From: Rhizobium sp. ICMP 5592
GTDB taxonomy: Bacteria; Pseudomonadota; Alphaproteobacteria; Rhizobiales; Rhizobiaceae
Reading direction: 5' to 3'
Assembly (NCBI RefSeq): GCF_009498525.1
Contig: NZ_QSNT01000001.1
Location: 797,032-861,031 of the forward strand
DNA: 64,000 bases
Shown here: one piece after another, positions 1 to 8,830 of the stretch
How positions within the stretch are numbered: the first letter of the stretch is position 1
Layout: the number at the start of each line of letters is the position of its first letter
The notes under the pieces: generated by a model
What the model was told of the DNA's origin: nothing
What the model saw: the letters and a program-made list of their open reading frames with translations, nothing else
Database searches by the model: none
Program-made: the position numbers and the translations under genes

Positions 1-162
1 AACCGCCTTGGGGAGATAATTGCGCACGCTGCGATGCGACAGCAGCGTATCCAGCGTCTCGTTCCAATCACCCGAAAGACGCTGGTCGTTGCGATAGCGC
101 TCACTGGCAAGGGTGGTCAGGCGATCATCCTCTTCGGTTCTGACGGGAGCTAGTGCTGTCAT
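1..162 (-). CDS. Nitroreductase-family flavoprotein, partial (cut by window edge)
   Basis: Only the first 54 codons are visible; the gene runs off the left edge. The ATG follows a good AAGGAG site. The residues include ERYRNDQ and the block LLSHRSVRNYLP, the usual N-terminus of NAD(P)H-dependent FMN oxidoreductases of the nitroreductase fold, where the R-S-V-R stretch contacts FMN. It starts 12 bp after the stop of the LLM monooxygenase gene on the same strand and is the last visible gene of the sulfur operon. By context it may recycle flavin or reduce a product of the monooxygenases; this is inference, and the substrate cannot be read from this piece. Confidence 0.75.
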   Translation of the reverse strand, partial: MTALAPVRTEEDDRLTTLASERYRNDQRLSGDWNETLDTLLSHRSVRNYLPKAV

Positions 163-174
163 CGGTATTCTCCT

Positions 175-1503
175 TCATTCGGCGGCTATGGCGTAGGGAT
201 TGGCGGGTCGCGCGAGGCCAAGATGATCGCGGAGCGTCCGGCCGGTATAGTCCTCCCGGAAAAGGCTGCGTCGACGCAGGATCGGTACGACCTCGTCGAC
301 GAAAACCTCAAGTCCATGCGGCAAGACATCCGGCATCAAGTTGAAGCCGTCGGCGGCGCCCGCGCGGAACCAGGTCTCGATGTCGTCGGCGACCGCTTCG
401 GGCGTGCCGACGATGGTGCGATGTCCTGTTCCACCGTTGAGCGCCCGGATGAGACCGCGCACGGTCAGCTGGTCGCGCCGGGCAAGTGCAAGGGTCGCCT
501 GAAAGAAGGTGTGGCCGCCATCGGGTGGCAATGAAATATCGTCCGGCAAGGGCTCGTCGAGCTTCAGCCGTTTCGGGTCGACCTGCAGCACGCCGGAGAG
601 CCGTGCAAGGCTGTATTCCAGCGGGATAAGCTCGCGCAGCTCTTCCTGTCGCCGTTTGGCTTCCGCTTCTGTGCTGCCGATGATGGTGGCGAGGCCGGCA
701 AGCACCAGCAGACTGTCCGGCGTCCGGCCGAAGCGCACCGCCCGCGCCCGGAGGTCACCGGCATAATCCATGGCTTCCTCTAGAGATTGGGATGCGGAGA
801 ACACAGCCTCGGCATGTTCGGCCGCCAACTCTCGGCCGTCATCGGAGCCGCCGGCCTGAACCAGCACCGGATGGCCCTGCGGCGGGCGCGGGATATTGTG
901 CGGGCCATGGACGGAAAAATGTTTGCCGCGATGGGCGATCGCATGCACCCGTGCGAGATCGACGAAGCGCCCGGTGGCGACATCGCCGAGAAAAGCCTCT
1001 TCCTCCCAGCTGTCCCACAATGCCTTCACGACCGTCGTGAATTCGGCGGCCCGCTCGTAGCGGCTGCCATGCGCCACCGGCTTCTCAAGGCCGAAGTTCC
1101 GGCTTTGCGAGAGATCGGCGCTGGTGACGATGTTCCAGCCGACGCGGCCGCCGCTCGCGTGATCCAGCGTCGCGAAGCGTCGGGCGATATTGTAGGGCTC
1201 GTTATAGGTGGTCGACGCCGTGGCGATGAGACCGATGCGGTCGGTATGAGCTGCCACGGTTGCCAGCACGATCGTCGGCTCCAGCGAGGTCAGCGGCCGG
1301 AAATCGACGCGATCGGAAATGGCCGCCTGATCGGCGAGGAAGATCGCATCGAAGGTGCCGCGCTCGGCAATGCGGGTGACGTTGATATAGTGGTTGATAT
1401 CGAAGGAGGCGCGCGGATCGCTGCCTTCCATTCGCCACGCGGCCGGCGAGAAGCCGGAATGCAGGATATTGATGTTGAGATGGAGCTGCCGTTTCGCGCT
1501 CAT
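175..1503 (-). CDS. LLM-class flavin-dependent monooxygenase (NtaA/SnaA/DszA subfamily)
   Basis: A 442-residue luciferase-like TIM-barrel monooxygenase, a normal length for the NtaA/SnaA/DszA subgroup. Family blocks are clear: an N-terminal NINILHSGF stretch, FDAIFLADQ near residue 53, the LDHASGGRVGWNIVTS block, and PPQGHPVLVQAGGS. These enzymes use FMNH2 from a separate reductase and O2 to oxidise or cleave C-S or C-N bonds. Its start overlaps the stop of the upstream acyl-CoA-dehydrogenase-like gene by 4 bp (ATGA), so the two are translationally coupled. The pair resembles a DszA/DszC-type desulfurization module; the exact organosulfur substrate is unknown. Confidence 0.9.
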   Translation of the reverse strand: MSAKRQLHLNINILHSGFSPAAWRMEGSDPRASFDINHYINVTRIAERGTFDAIFLADQAAISDRVDFRPLTSLEPTIVLATVAAHTDRIGLIATASTTYNEPYNIARRFATLDHASGGRVGWNIVTSADLSQSRNFGLEKPVAHGSRYERAAEFTTVVKALWDSWEEEAFLGDVATGRFVDLARVHAIAHRGKHFSVHGPHNIPRPPQGHPVLVQAGGSDDGRELAAEHAEAVFSASQSLEEAMDYAGDLRARAVRFGRTPDSLLVLAGLATIIGSTEAEAKRRQEELRELIPLEYSLARLSGVLQVDPKRLKLDEPLPDDISLPPDGGHTFFQATLALARRDQLTVRGLIRALNGGTGHRTIVGTPEAVADDIETWFRAGAADGFNLMPDVLPHGLEVFVDEVVPILRRRSLFREDYTGRTLRDHLGLARPANPYAIAAE

Positions 1504-2723
1504 TGGAATATCCCCGGCTCTGGAAACTCTCCGGTCAGAAACCAGTTTCCGACATTGCGGGTCTTATATTCGGCGGGGTTATGCAGCGTGTGGATGCGGA
1601 CGTTGCGCCAGAAGCGGTCGAAACCATAGGGCCTGACGGCGGAGCGCGCGCCCATCACCTCGAAGATTTCGCTTGTCACCTCCAGGGCAACGCGGCCTGC
1701 CAGGACGTTGGCCGCGGCAACGGCGATCGCCGTCTTGCCGCGATCTTCCGCCGTCAGATCCTGCCCCCTGGCATAGGCGTCGTCCAGTGCCGTCAGCGCC
1801 CGGTCGGCAAGCGCCGTTGCCGCCTGCACCTTGATCCAGAGTTCGCCATATTGCCGCTTGATCCAGGGATCGTCCTGATGCCGTTCGACGCCGGAATAGA
1901 TCCAGGGCCGCGATTTGGTGATGGTATAGTCTCGTGCCGCGATCAAGGCGCCCTGGGCGCTGCCGATGAAGACGTTGAGCAGCACGCTCTGCTGCTGCAT
2001 CGGCGCCAGCAATGCGATCGGGTCGCGCGGCCGCTCGGGCAGGATTTCGTCGGCGCGGATCTTCACGTCCTTGTAGAAGACCCTGCCGCTGCCGGTCTGC
2101 CGCTGGCCGATGCCGTCCCAATCGTCGGCGATGGTGATCCCTTCACGGCTCGGCGGGATATAGGCGACACTGCGCTCATTCGTCTCCTCGTCCTCCCACG
2201 CGACCGTCAGGTAGTCGGCGACATGCGATCCGGAGGCAAAGGGCCGGAAGCCGTTGAGGATGAATCCACCGTCGGATTCACGCCGGCCGAAAAGGCTTTT
2301 GGAGAAACTGTTGGTCGTATTACCCCAGAACCACCGTCCGGCCGCTGAGCGGCGCAGGATGTCCTGTGAACGCGCATCAGGGCCGGCGTTAATGGCGTTC
2401 TGCAATGGGCTGAAATGATAACCGTAGAGGTGCCCGATCGACCCATCCACCTTGGCGAATTCGCGGACGATCCGCATCGCCGTCGAATAGCGCTCGCCGA
2501 GGCCGCCGAATTCTTTAGGGATCAGCAGATTGACGAGCCCGCTTTCCTTCAGAAGCCTGACCTGCTCCTCGGGCCTGCCGCCCTGCTGGTCGCGCTCGAT
2601 CGCGTTGCGGGCAAAGATTTCCCGCAGTTCCGCTGCTTTCGCCAGATGCGGATTTGCCGTGTCCGGTGCGAAAAGCGTGGGCGAGGGCAGGGGCGTCTCG
2701 AAGCCGCCGGGTTTCACGGTCAT
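1500..2723 (-). CDS. Acyl-CoA-dehydrogenase-fold flavin monooxygenase (SfnB/DszC-like)
   Basis: A 407-residue acyl-CoA dehydrogenase-fold protein of the SfnB/DszC group, which oxygenates sulfur compounds with reduced flavin rather than oxidising acyl-CoA. Visible family blocks are LIPKEFGGLG near residue 72, GNTTNSFSKSLFGRR, GFRPFASGSH, DDWDGIGQRQTGSG, and the C-terminal RFWRNVRIHTLHNPAEYKTR, whose His-Asn-Pro motif is typical of this subgroup. It is a clear paralogue of the protein at 4457-5635, with many shared blocks. It lies 13 bp after the DUF3088 gene and is coupled to the LLM gene behind it. A role in sulfone or sulfonate breakdown is inferred from context. Confidence 0.87.
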   Translation of the reverse strand: MTVKPGGFETPLPSPTLFAPDTANPHLAKAAELREIFARNAIERDQQGGRPEEQVRLLKESGLVNLLIPKEFGGLGERYSTAMRIVREFAKVDGSIGHLYGYHFSPLQNAINAGPDARSQDILRRSAAGRWFWGNTTNSFSKSLFGRRESDGGFILNGFRPFASGSHVADYLTVAWEDEETNERSVAYIPPSREGITIADDWDGIGQRQTGSGRVFYKDVKIRADEILPERPRDPIALLAPMQQQSVLLNVFIGSAQGALIAARDYTITKSRPWIYSGVERHQDDPWIKRQYGELWIKVQAATALADRALTALDDAYARGQDLTAEDRGKTAIAVAAANVLAGRVALEVTSEIFEVMGARSAVRPYGFDRFWRNVRIHTLHNPAEYKTRNVGNWFLTGEFPEPGIFQ

Positions 2724-2736
2724 AGTTCATTCCCCT

Positions 2737-3078
2737 TCATTTGTGGAGGCGCGGGAAGCCGTGGCGCTCGGACAGCAGCTCGAGAATGCGTTCCGTCGAG
2801 CTGACGAAGCGGGTCCCATTCCGGTTTCCGGCGTCGGCAGGTGCCTCGCCCGCAAGAATGAGAACCGGCAGGGACTGGTTCTCCTCGCCGATGGCGTCGA
2901 TCACCTTCTGGCGTGGCCGGGCGAAAGGAACGCGCTCGACATCGATAGCCGAAGCAAGATCGGGAAAGCTGGCGAGCAGGCCCTCGATCCCATTGCAATG
3001 GGGGCAAACGAAGGTGGTGCCGGGGTGCCTGGGATCGGAAAACCCCGGTGAAATCAGAAACAGCTTGTCACGCGCCAT
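2737..3078 (-). CDS. DUF3088 domain protein, thioredoxin-like
   Basis: A 113-residue protein that starts MARDKLFLISPGF, carries CPHCNGIEGLL at about residues 25-35 and ends FPRLHK. This matches small DUF3088 proteins, which have a thioredoxin-like look and a Cys-Pro-His-Cys pair where a redox thiol pair would sit. The ATG at 3078 was chosen because translation further upstream would run into the LLM gene, and because it leaves an 11-bp gap. It sits between two monooxygenase pairs. A thiol-transfer or sulfite-handling role is a guess from context; the family has no established function that I know of. Confidence 0.8.
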   Translation of the reverse strand: MARDKLFLISPGFSDPRHPGTTFVCPHCNGIEGLLASFPDLASAIDVERVPFARPRQKVIDAIGEENQSLPVLILAGEAPADAGNRNGTRFVSSTERILELLSERHGFPRLHK

Positions 3079-3089
3079 TGGTCTTTCTC

Positions 3090-4445
3090 CTATTCTGCCG
3101 CGACCGCATTGCCTGCGGAAAAACGGTTGGGCGGGCGCTTCAGCCCGAGGTTCTCGCGTAGCGTCGAACCCTCGTATTCCTGCCGGAACAGACCACGGCG
3201 GCGTAGTTCCGGCACGACGAGATGGATGAAATCGGCAAGTCCGCCCGGCATGATCGGCGCCATGATATTGAAGCCGTCTGCGCCGTAATTTTCGAACCGC
3301 TCTTCCAGAACGTCGGCGATCTGCGTCGGTGTGCCGACGACCTGCCAATGGCCGCGCGCGCCGGCAATGCGCAGATAGAGCTGTCGGATGGTCAGGTTTT
3401 CGCGGCGCGCGAGATCGAGCAGCAGTTCCTGCCGGCTCTTGCCGGCATTGGTCACCGGCGGATCGAGCGGCACCGGGCCGTCGAGCGGATAGGACCTCAG
3501 ATCGACACCACTCAGCTGCGACAGGAGGTTGAGGCCGACCTCCGGCTGGATCAGCTCCTGCAACGCCTCGAATTTCTCTTGTGCCTCGGACTCGCTTCGC
3601 CCGATCACCGGGAAGATCCCCGGCAGGATCTTCAGATCGTCGTGCGAGCGGCCGAATTTGCCGAGCCTTCCCTTCACATCGGCGTAAAAGGTGGTGGCCT
3701 CCTCAAGGGTGATCTGTGCCGCAAAGATTGCTTCTGCGGTGCGGGCGGCGAGCTCCTTGCCGGGCTCGGATGCGCCGGCCTGTACGACAACCGGCCGGCC
3801 TTGCGGCGAGCGCGGAATATTCAGCGGCCCGCGAACCTTGAAATGTTGGCCCTTGTGATCGAGTCGATGCAATTTCTCGGGGTCGAAATAGCGGCCGCTC
3901 TCGCGATCACGCACGAAGGCGTCGTCCTCCCAGCTATCCCAGAGGCCGAGCACGACGTCGGCGAATTCCTCCGCGCGATCGTAGCGGTCGCCATGCAGGA
4001 TCTGCGTATCGTGGCCGAAATTATAGGCGGCGTCGGGATCCGAGGACGTCACCAGATTCCAGCCTGCGCGTCCGCCGCTCAACCGGTCGAGCGATCCGAA
4101 CTGACGGGCGAGATTATAGGGGTCGGAATAGCTGGTGGAGGCCGTGGCAATCAGGCCGATATTTTTCGTAATGCTGGAAAGCGCCGACAGCAGGGTGATC
4201 GGCTCGAAGGGATAGACGCCGCTATGCGCCTTGCGGCTCGCCGCATCGACATCCTTCAATCGCGCGGCTACACCGTCGGCGAAGAAGATCGCATCGAACT
4301 TCGCGGCCTCTGCCAGCTTGGCAAGCTCGATATAATTCTCGACTTCCGTGCCGACCGACGCCTGCGGATGCCGCCAGGCGGCCACATGATGGCCGGTGAA
4401 CAGTAGGAAGGCGCCGAGCTTGATCTTATCCTTGCGTCTTGCCAT
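3090..4445 (-). CDS. LLM-class flavin-dependent monooxygenase, second copy
   Basis: A 451-residue NtaA/SnaA/DszA-type enzyme with the same blocks as the one at 175-1503: FLLFTGHHVAAWR at the N-terminus, FDAIFFADGVA, the LDRLSGGRAGWNLVTSS block, and PQGRPVVVQAGAS. The two share order and spacing of motifs but are clearly diverged, so they probably act on different sulfur compounds or different steps. It needs FMNH2 from a reductase not seen in this operon, apart from the nitroreductase-type protein at the window edge. The 11-bp gaps on both sides place it mid-operon. Confidence 0.9.
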   Translation of the reverse strand: MARRKDKIKLGAFLLFTGHHVAAWRHPQASVGTEVENYIELAKLAEAAKFDAIFFADGVAARLKDVDAASRKAHSGVYPFEPITLLSALSSITKNIGLIATASTSYSDPYNLARQFGSLDRLSGGRAGWNLVTSSDPDAAYNFGHDTQILHGDRYDRAEEFADVVLGLWDSWEDDAFVRDRESGRYFDPEKLHRLDHKGQHFKVRGPLNIPRSPQGRPVVVQAGASEPGKELAARTAEAIFAAQITLEEATTFYADVKGRLGKFGRSHDDLKILPGIFPVIGRSESEAQEKFEALQELIQPEVGLNLLSQLSGVDLRSYPLDGPVPLDPPVTNAGKSRQELLLDLARRENLTIRQLYLRIAGARGHWQVVGTPTQIADVLEERFENYGADGFNIMAPIMPGGLADFIHLVVPELRRRGLFRQEYEGSTLRENLGLKRPPNRFSAGNAVAAE

Positions 4446-4456
4446 CGAGGGTCCTT

Positions 4457-5635
4457 TCAGCGGTACATGGCCGGTACGGGAAATTCGCCGGTCAGGAGCC
4501 AGGTGCCGACGGTGCGTTTCTTGTATTCGGCGGGATTGTGCAGGCTATGGGTGCGGACATTGCGCCAGAAACGGTCGAAGCCGTTGGCGTTGGTGGCCGA
4601 GCGCGCACCCATGACCTCAAAGATTTCGCTGGAGACGGCAAGGCCGATTTCACCGGCATAGACATTCGCCGTGGCAACATCGATGGCGGTGGCACCGCGA
4701 TCGTCGTGCGACAGGCTTGGTCCTTGATTGAAGGCTTCATCCAGGCTCCGGGCCGCCTTGTCGGCAAGCTCGGTCGCCGCCAGCGTCCTGATGTAGAGAT
4801 CGCCATATTGCCGCTTGATCCAGGGATCGTCGCTGTGCTTCTCGACGCCGGAATAGATCCATGGGCGTGAGGATGCCGTCGTATAGTTTCGGCCCTCGTC
4901 GAGCGCGCCCTGAGCGCTGCCGACGAAAACGTTGAGCAGCACGCTCTGCTGCAACAGGGAGATTAGCGACGAATAGGGCGTCAGCGGCACATGCGGCGAG
5001 CTGATCACCTCCTCGTCGAGAATTTCGACATTGTGGAAGCTGACGGTGCCGCTGCCGGTCTGGCGCTGGCCGATCCCGTCCCAGTCATCCGCGATGACGA
5101 TGCCATCACGGCTGGCGGGAACGGCGGCGCTGAGGCGTTCTCCCTCCGAGTTCTCCCATGAGATCTGAATGTAGTCGGCGATATGGGAACCGGACGAGAA
5201 AGGGCGCTTGCCGTTGACGATCCAGCCATTGCCGATGCGTCGTCCCGACGAGGTCTTCGACATGACATTGCCGGAATTGCCCCAGATCAGGTTTCCCGCC
5301 GCCGAGGCGCGCAGCCAGCGATCCTTCTGCGCGTTCGATCCGCGAAAGAGAACGAGATTGAGCGGAAGATGGTGATATCCGAAAAGATGAGCCAGAGAGC
5401 CGTCCGTTCGGGCGAACTCGCGCACAACGCGCAGGATCGAGAGCCAGGACGCTCCCTGTCCGCCATAGTGCCGTGGAATCTGCGTTGACGGCAGCCCGCT
5501 TTCCTTCAAGAGCTTGATCTGTTCGACAGGCCGCCCGCCCTGTTTGTCGCGCTGAACGGCGTCTCGGTCAAAGATCCGTCGCAGCTCGACGGCCCTCGCG
5601 ATCAGGGGATCTGTTGTATCCGGTTCGAAGGACAT
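4457..5635 (-). CDS. Acyl-CoA-dehydrogenase-fold flavin monooxygenase (SfnB/DszC-like), first gene of operon
   Basis: A 392-residue protein if started at MSFEPDTTD; the frame stays open to an upstream start at 5686, but the inner ATG follows a purine-rich GTGAGGCAG and aligns better with its paralogue at 1500-2723. Shared blocks include LIARAVELRRIFDRDAVQRD, KQGGRPVEQIKLLKESGLP, DDWDGIGQRQTGSG and RFWRNVRTHSLHNPAEYKKR. It is the promoter-proximal gene of the minus-strand sulfur operon, facing the intergenic region it shares with the ABC importer. Function is inferred as a flavin-dependent oxygenase for an organosulfur intermediate. Confidence 0.87.
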   Translation of the reverse strand: MSFEPDTTDPLIARAVELRRIFDRDAVQRDKQGGRPVEQIKLLKESGLPSTQIPRHYGGQGASWLSILRVVREFARTDGSLAHLFGYHHLPLNLVLFRGSNAQKDRWLRASAAGNLIWGNSGNVMSKTSSGRRIGNGWIVNGKRPFSSGSHIADYIQISWENSEGERLSAAVPASRDGIVIADDWDGIGQRQTGSGTVSFHNVEILDEEVISSPHVPLTPYSSLISLLQQSVLLNVFVGSAQGALDEGRNYTTASSRPWIYSGVEKHSDDPWIKRQYGDLYIRTLAATELADKAARSLDEAFNQGPSLSHDDRGATAIDVATANVYAGEIGLAVSSEIFEVMGARSATNANGFDRFWRNVRTHSLHNPAEYKKRTVGTWLLTGEFPVPAMYR

Positions 5636-6033
5636 GTCTGCCTCACGCATCTGGCCACGGCGGCCCTGCTTCGCATCTCGCGTCAAGGGTTCGGCGACTG
5701 GTGCTGCAAGTCCAGCAATATCTATTTGATCTCATGAGAAGAAAATCTTTCGCTGCGCGGCAAACCTGGCCGGATCGATCGCAAGGGTTCCGCCAGAGTC
5801 AGCCCTCTGATCGGTCTCATGGAACATTGTCCGTGCCGAGGGTGTCGCCAGCGATGACAAAATCCGGGACGGTCCGCCTAAATAGAATATAATTTCTATA
5901 GATTATAATATTTACTGCTAGCCTCTCCTCACTCTATTGGGGATGGAACGGTGACCGGCAGAAAACGCCAGCTTAGGCGCAAAGCTTCCCTTTAGCCGAC
6001 CGGCCATCGCCGCCGAAGAGGGGACAGGGAAGA
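5636..6033. promoter_or_regulatory. Divergent promoter region between the two sulfur operons
   Basis: This 398-bp stretch separates the minus-strand monooxygenase operon from the plus-strand ABC importer. It has no convincing gene. Its centre (about 5880-5920) is sharply AT-rich in a GC-rich setting and holds a near-palindrome around CTATAG with the 12-mer ATAATTTCTATA. The importer gene has an AGGGACAGGGAAGA-type ribosome site just before its ATG. Shared control of both operons by sulfur supply is likely but not shown; no cognate regulator gene is adjacent. Confidence 0.6.
5889..5900 (+). promoter_or_regulatory. Candidate regulatory motif ATAATTTCTATA (copy 1)
   Basis: The same 12-mer occurs in the same orientation relative to the gene upstream of the SsuD-like operon at the other end of the window (63667-63678, minus strand). 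Here it ends 133 bp before the ATPase gene start. Two copies, each upstream of a sulfur operon, suggest a shared operator or promoter element; this is inference. Confidence 0.4.
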
Positions 6034-6876
6034 ATGAGCAATCCTTCGCATCTGAAAATCAGCCATGTGACGCGGCAGTTCCAGGTCAATGGCGAGAGCC
6101 TGACGGCGCTCGACGATGTCAGCCTCGATATTGCCGAGGGCGAGTTCGTGACCATTGTCGGTGCTAGCGGCTGCGGAAAGTCGACGCTGCTGCGTCTCGG
6201 CGCCGGGCTGGATAGCGCCACTTCCGGTTCGATCACCCATGCCGGCAAGCCCGTCACCAAACCCAGCCTCGATCGCGGCATCGTCTTCCAGGAGCCCCGG
6301 TTGTTTCCGTGGTTGACGGTCGCCCGCAATGTGGCGCTCGGTCTGGAAAACTCAGGACACCGTAAGGCCGACAAGAAGAGGCTCGTCGAAGAGCATCTGG
6401 AGCTGGTCGGGCTTTCCGGTTTCGCCAATGCCTATCCGCATCAGCTTTCGGGCGGCATGGCACAGCGCGCCGGCATCGCCCGTGGTCTCGTCAATCGCCC
6501 CGATGTGCTGTTCCTCGACGAGCCCTTCGGCGCGCTCGATGCCATCACAAAGGCCCGGTTGCAGGACGAGCTGCAGGAGATTTGGGCGAAGGAACGCATC
6601 ACCATGGTGTTGGTGACGCATGATGTCGATGAGGCGGCCTATCTAGGCGATCGCGTCGTTATCATGTCGCCGCGACCCGGCCGCATCCGCGAGATCATTC
6701 CGGTCGAATTGCCGCGACTTCGCACGAGGACCTCACCCGCTTTGACCGAAGTGCGCAACCGCGTTCTGGAAAGCCTCAACGCCACGACGCATCCTTCGCC
6801 CGGCCCGCGCGCCATTTCATTCGGCGCCGGTCAGCGGTTGGCCGATGCGAGACCGGCCATCGCCGCTGTCAGATAA
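6034..6876 (+). CDS. ABC transporter ATP-binding protein (SsuB/TauB-type)
   Basis: A 280-residue nucleotide-binding subunit of a nitrate/sulfonate/taurine-type importer. Walker A GASGCGKST is at 43-51, the Q-loop in FQEPRLFPW at about 86-93, the signature LSGGMAQR from 138, and Walker B VLFLDEP at 158-164, followed by the D-loop GALDA and a switch histidine in VTHDVDEA. All catalytic motifs are intact. The C-terminal 30 residues after the conserved PRPGRI region are low in similarity and Ala/Pro/Arg-rich. It is first in a four-gene operon with a binding protein and two permeases. Confidence 0.93.
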   Translation: MSNPSHLKISHVTRQFQVNGESLTALDDVSLDIAEGEFVTIVGASGCGKSTLLRLGAGLDSATSGSITHAGKPVTKPSLDRGIVFQEPRLFPWLTVARNVALGLENSGHRKADKKRLVEEHLELVGLSGFANAYPHQLSGGMAQRAGIARGLVNRPDVLFLDEPFGALDAITKARLQDELQEIWAKERITMVLVTHDVDEAAYLGDRVVIMSPRPGRIREIIPVELPRLRTRTSPALTEVRNRVLESLNATTHPSPGPRAISFGAGQRLADARPAIAAVR

Positions 6877-6897
6877 ATTAGGAAACGGAGTAGCTTT

Positions 6898-7974
6898 ATG
6901 AAACTGGTATCTATTTCCCGCCTTGCCGCGGGCGTTGCCCTTGCACTGGGCATGTTTGCCGCATCCGCCCACGCGGAAGAGCCGCTGATCATCCATGTCG
7001 GCTACGCCGCAATCGGCGTCGACAACCGTCCCTATTCCGAAGGCACCTCGGCGGCGACTGCGCGCGCCGGCGAATATCTGGAAAAGGAGTTCGCCAACGA
7101 TCCCAACGTCAAGATCGAATGGACCTTCTTTAAGGGCGCGGGTCCGGCGGTGAACGAGGGCTTCGCCAACAACCAGCTCGACTTCGCCTATCAGGGCGAT
7201 CTGCCGGCGCTGATCGGGCGCGCGACTGGTCTCAAGACCAAGTACCTTCTTGCCAGCGGCGCGCGCAAGCCGCTCTATCTGGCGGTCGCCAAGGATTCCG
7301 GCATCAAGAAGATCGAGGATTTGAAGGGTCGCAAGGTTGCCCTGCAGCGCGGCACCAACGGTCATCTGGCAGCAATTAAAATCCTGGAGGCACATGGGCT
7401 GAAGGAGCGTGACCTCCAGGTGATCAATCTCGATAGTGCCGGAACGGTGGCAGCCCTCGTCAGCAAGGATATCGATGCCGCCTTCGGCGACACGCAGCTT
7501 ATCAATCTCGCCGCCAAGGGCAGCGCCGATGTCATCTATACGACGAAGGGCGACGATCCCCGCTTCGGTCGCAATGCCGGCATTGTCGCGCGCGAAGCGT
7601 TTATCGATGCTCACCCCGAGATCACGCAGCGGGTCGTCGATGCCTTCGTCAAGGCGGCGCAATGGTCCTCCGAGGAGCCCAACCGGGCAGCCCTTTTCGA
7701 GCTCTGGCACAAGTCCGGCACGGAAATCCCGATTCTTGAGGAATATTTCCGCAACGACACGCTCGTCTACCGCAATTCGCCGCTGATCGATGACCTGCTG
7801 GTCTCGCAGTACAAGGAGCAGGCGGTGAAGAGCAAGGAATACGGCCTCATTCGTCGCGATGTCGATCTCAACGGCTGGTTCGAGCCCAAGTATCTCAACA
7901 ATGCGCTGGAAAAGCTCGGCCTGAAGACATTCTGGCAGCCCTATGGCGCGGATGGAAAGCCGGTCGCGTCCTAA
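6898..7974 (+). CDS. ABC transporter substrate-binding protein (SsuA-type, organosulfur)
   Basis: A 358-residue periplasmic binding protein. Residues 1-26 form a signal peptide with a basic start, a hydrophobic core and a SAHA cleavage site. The mature part has the fold markers of the NMT1/SsuA family: LDFAYQGDLPALIGRA, LKGRKVALQRGTNGHLA, and the hinge region around DAAFGDTQLINLA. The gap of 21 bp from the ATPase gene puts it in the same transcript. The ligand is likely a sulfonate, sulfone or similar, given the monooxygenases transcribed divergently; the specific compound cannot be told. Confidence 0.92.
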   Translation: MKLVSISRLAAGVALALGMFAASAHAEEPLIIHVGYAAIGVDNRPYSEGTSAATARAGEYLEKEFANDPNVKIEWTFFKGAGPAVNEGFANNQLDFAYQGDLPALIGRATGLKTKYLLASGARKPLYLAVAKDSGIKKIEDLKGRKVALQRGTNGHLAAIKILEAHGLKERDLQVINLDSAGTVAALVSKDIDAAFGDTQLINLAAKGSADVIYTTKGDDPRFGRNAGIVAREAFIDAHPEITQRVVDAFVKAAQWSSEEPNRAALFELWHKSGTEIPILEEYFRNDTLVYRNSPLIDDLLVSQYKEQAVKSKEYGLIRRDVDLNGWFEPKYLNNALEKLGLKTFWQPYGADGKPVAS

Positions 7975-8009
7975 TCGCGGGCCTTGAAAACAGAGTGAAG
8001 GGAGCGGGC

Positions 8010-8828
8010 ATGGCCGCGTTTTTCGAGACAGCCGGACATGCCGGCATCCGGCTTCCCGCTCCATGGCGTAGGCGTCTTGCGATCGGAGCTACGGCTTTGA
8101 TCGTTCCGCTTGCGCTGTTGGTCGTCTGGTGGGTCGCCTCCGCCAGAGGCTGGCTGCCGCAACAAATCCTGCCGGCGCCCGAATATGTCTATCAGACGGC
8201 GCGAGACATGATCCTCAGCGGCGAGCTGCTTTACCATACGGGCGTCAGTCTGCGTCGCGTCGTTATCGGCTTTGCCATCGGTGCCAGCGCCGGCCTGGTT
8301 CTCGGCATATCGATGGGTCTTTTGGAGAGGGTCGAGGACTATGTGAAGCCGCTGTTCATCGCCTTCGCGCAGATTCCGACGCTCGGCTGGATCCCGCTCC
8401 TCATGCTGCTCGTCGGCATCGACGAGACCCTGAAAATCATCGTCATTGCCAAGGGCGCGATCGTGCCGATGACATTGAACACGCTGACCGGCATTCGCGG
8501 TGTTTCCCCCAGGTATCTCGAAGTCGGCCGGGCATTGCGGTTCAGCCGCTGGCAGACCTTGCGGTTGATCGTGCTGCCGGGTGCCGTGCCTTCGATATTC
8601 ACCGGCATCCGCTACGGCCTTACCCATTCCTGGACCTCGCTTGTCGGCGTCGAACTCCTGGCCTCCTCGGAAGGGCTCGGCTATCTCCTGGTCTGGGGAC
8701 GGCAGATGTTCTGGCTGGATACCGTCATCGTCGCGATGATCGCCATCGGCGTTGTCGGTTTCATCATGGACAAGAGCCTGGATCGCACCGAGGTGCTGCT
8801 CCAGCGCTGGAAGCGGCAGGAGATCTGA
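8010..8828 (+). CDS. ABC transporter permease 1 (SsuC-type)
   Basis: A 272-residue inner-membrane permease. The ATG at 8010 is preferred over a GTG 15 bp upstream because AAGGGAG lies just before it. The protein has about six hydrophobic segments and the cytoplasmic coupling motif (EAA loop) in EVGRALRFSRWQTLRLIVLPGAVPSIFTG. It is paired with a second permease 2 bp downstream. Two non-identical permeases suggest a heterodimeric membrane channel, unlike the single SsuC of the model sulfonate system. Confidence 0.92.
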   Translation: MAAFFETAGHAGIRLPAPWRRRLAIGATALIVPLALLVVWWVASARGWLPQQILPAPEYVYQTARDMILSGELLYHTGVSLRRVVIGFAIGASAGLVLGISMGLLERVEDYVKPLFIAFAQIPTLGWIPLLMLLVGIDETLKIIVIAKGAIVPMTLNTLTGIRGVSPRYLEVGRALRFSRWQTLRLIVLPGAVPSIFTGIRYGLTHSWTSLVGVELLASSEGLGYLLVWGRQMFWLDTVIVAMIAIGVVGFIMDKSLDRTEVLLQRWKRQEI

Positions 8829-8830
8829 TC

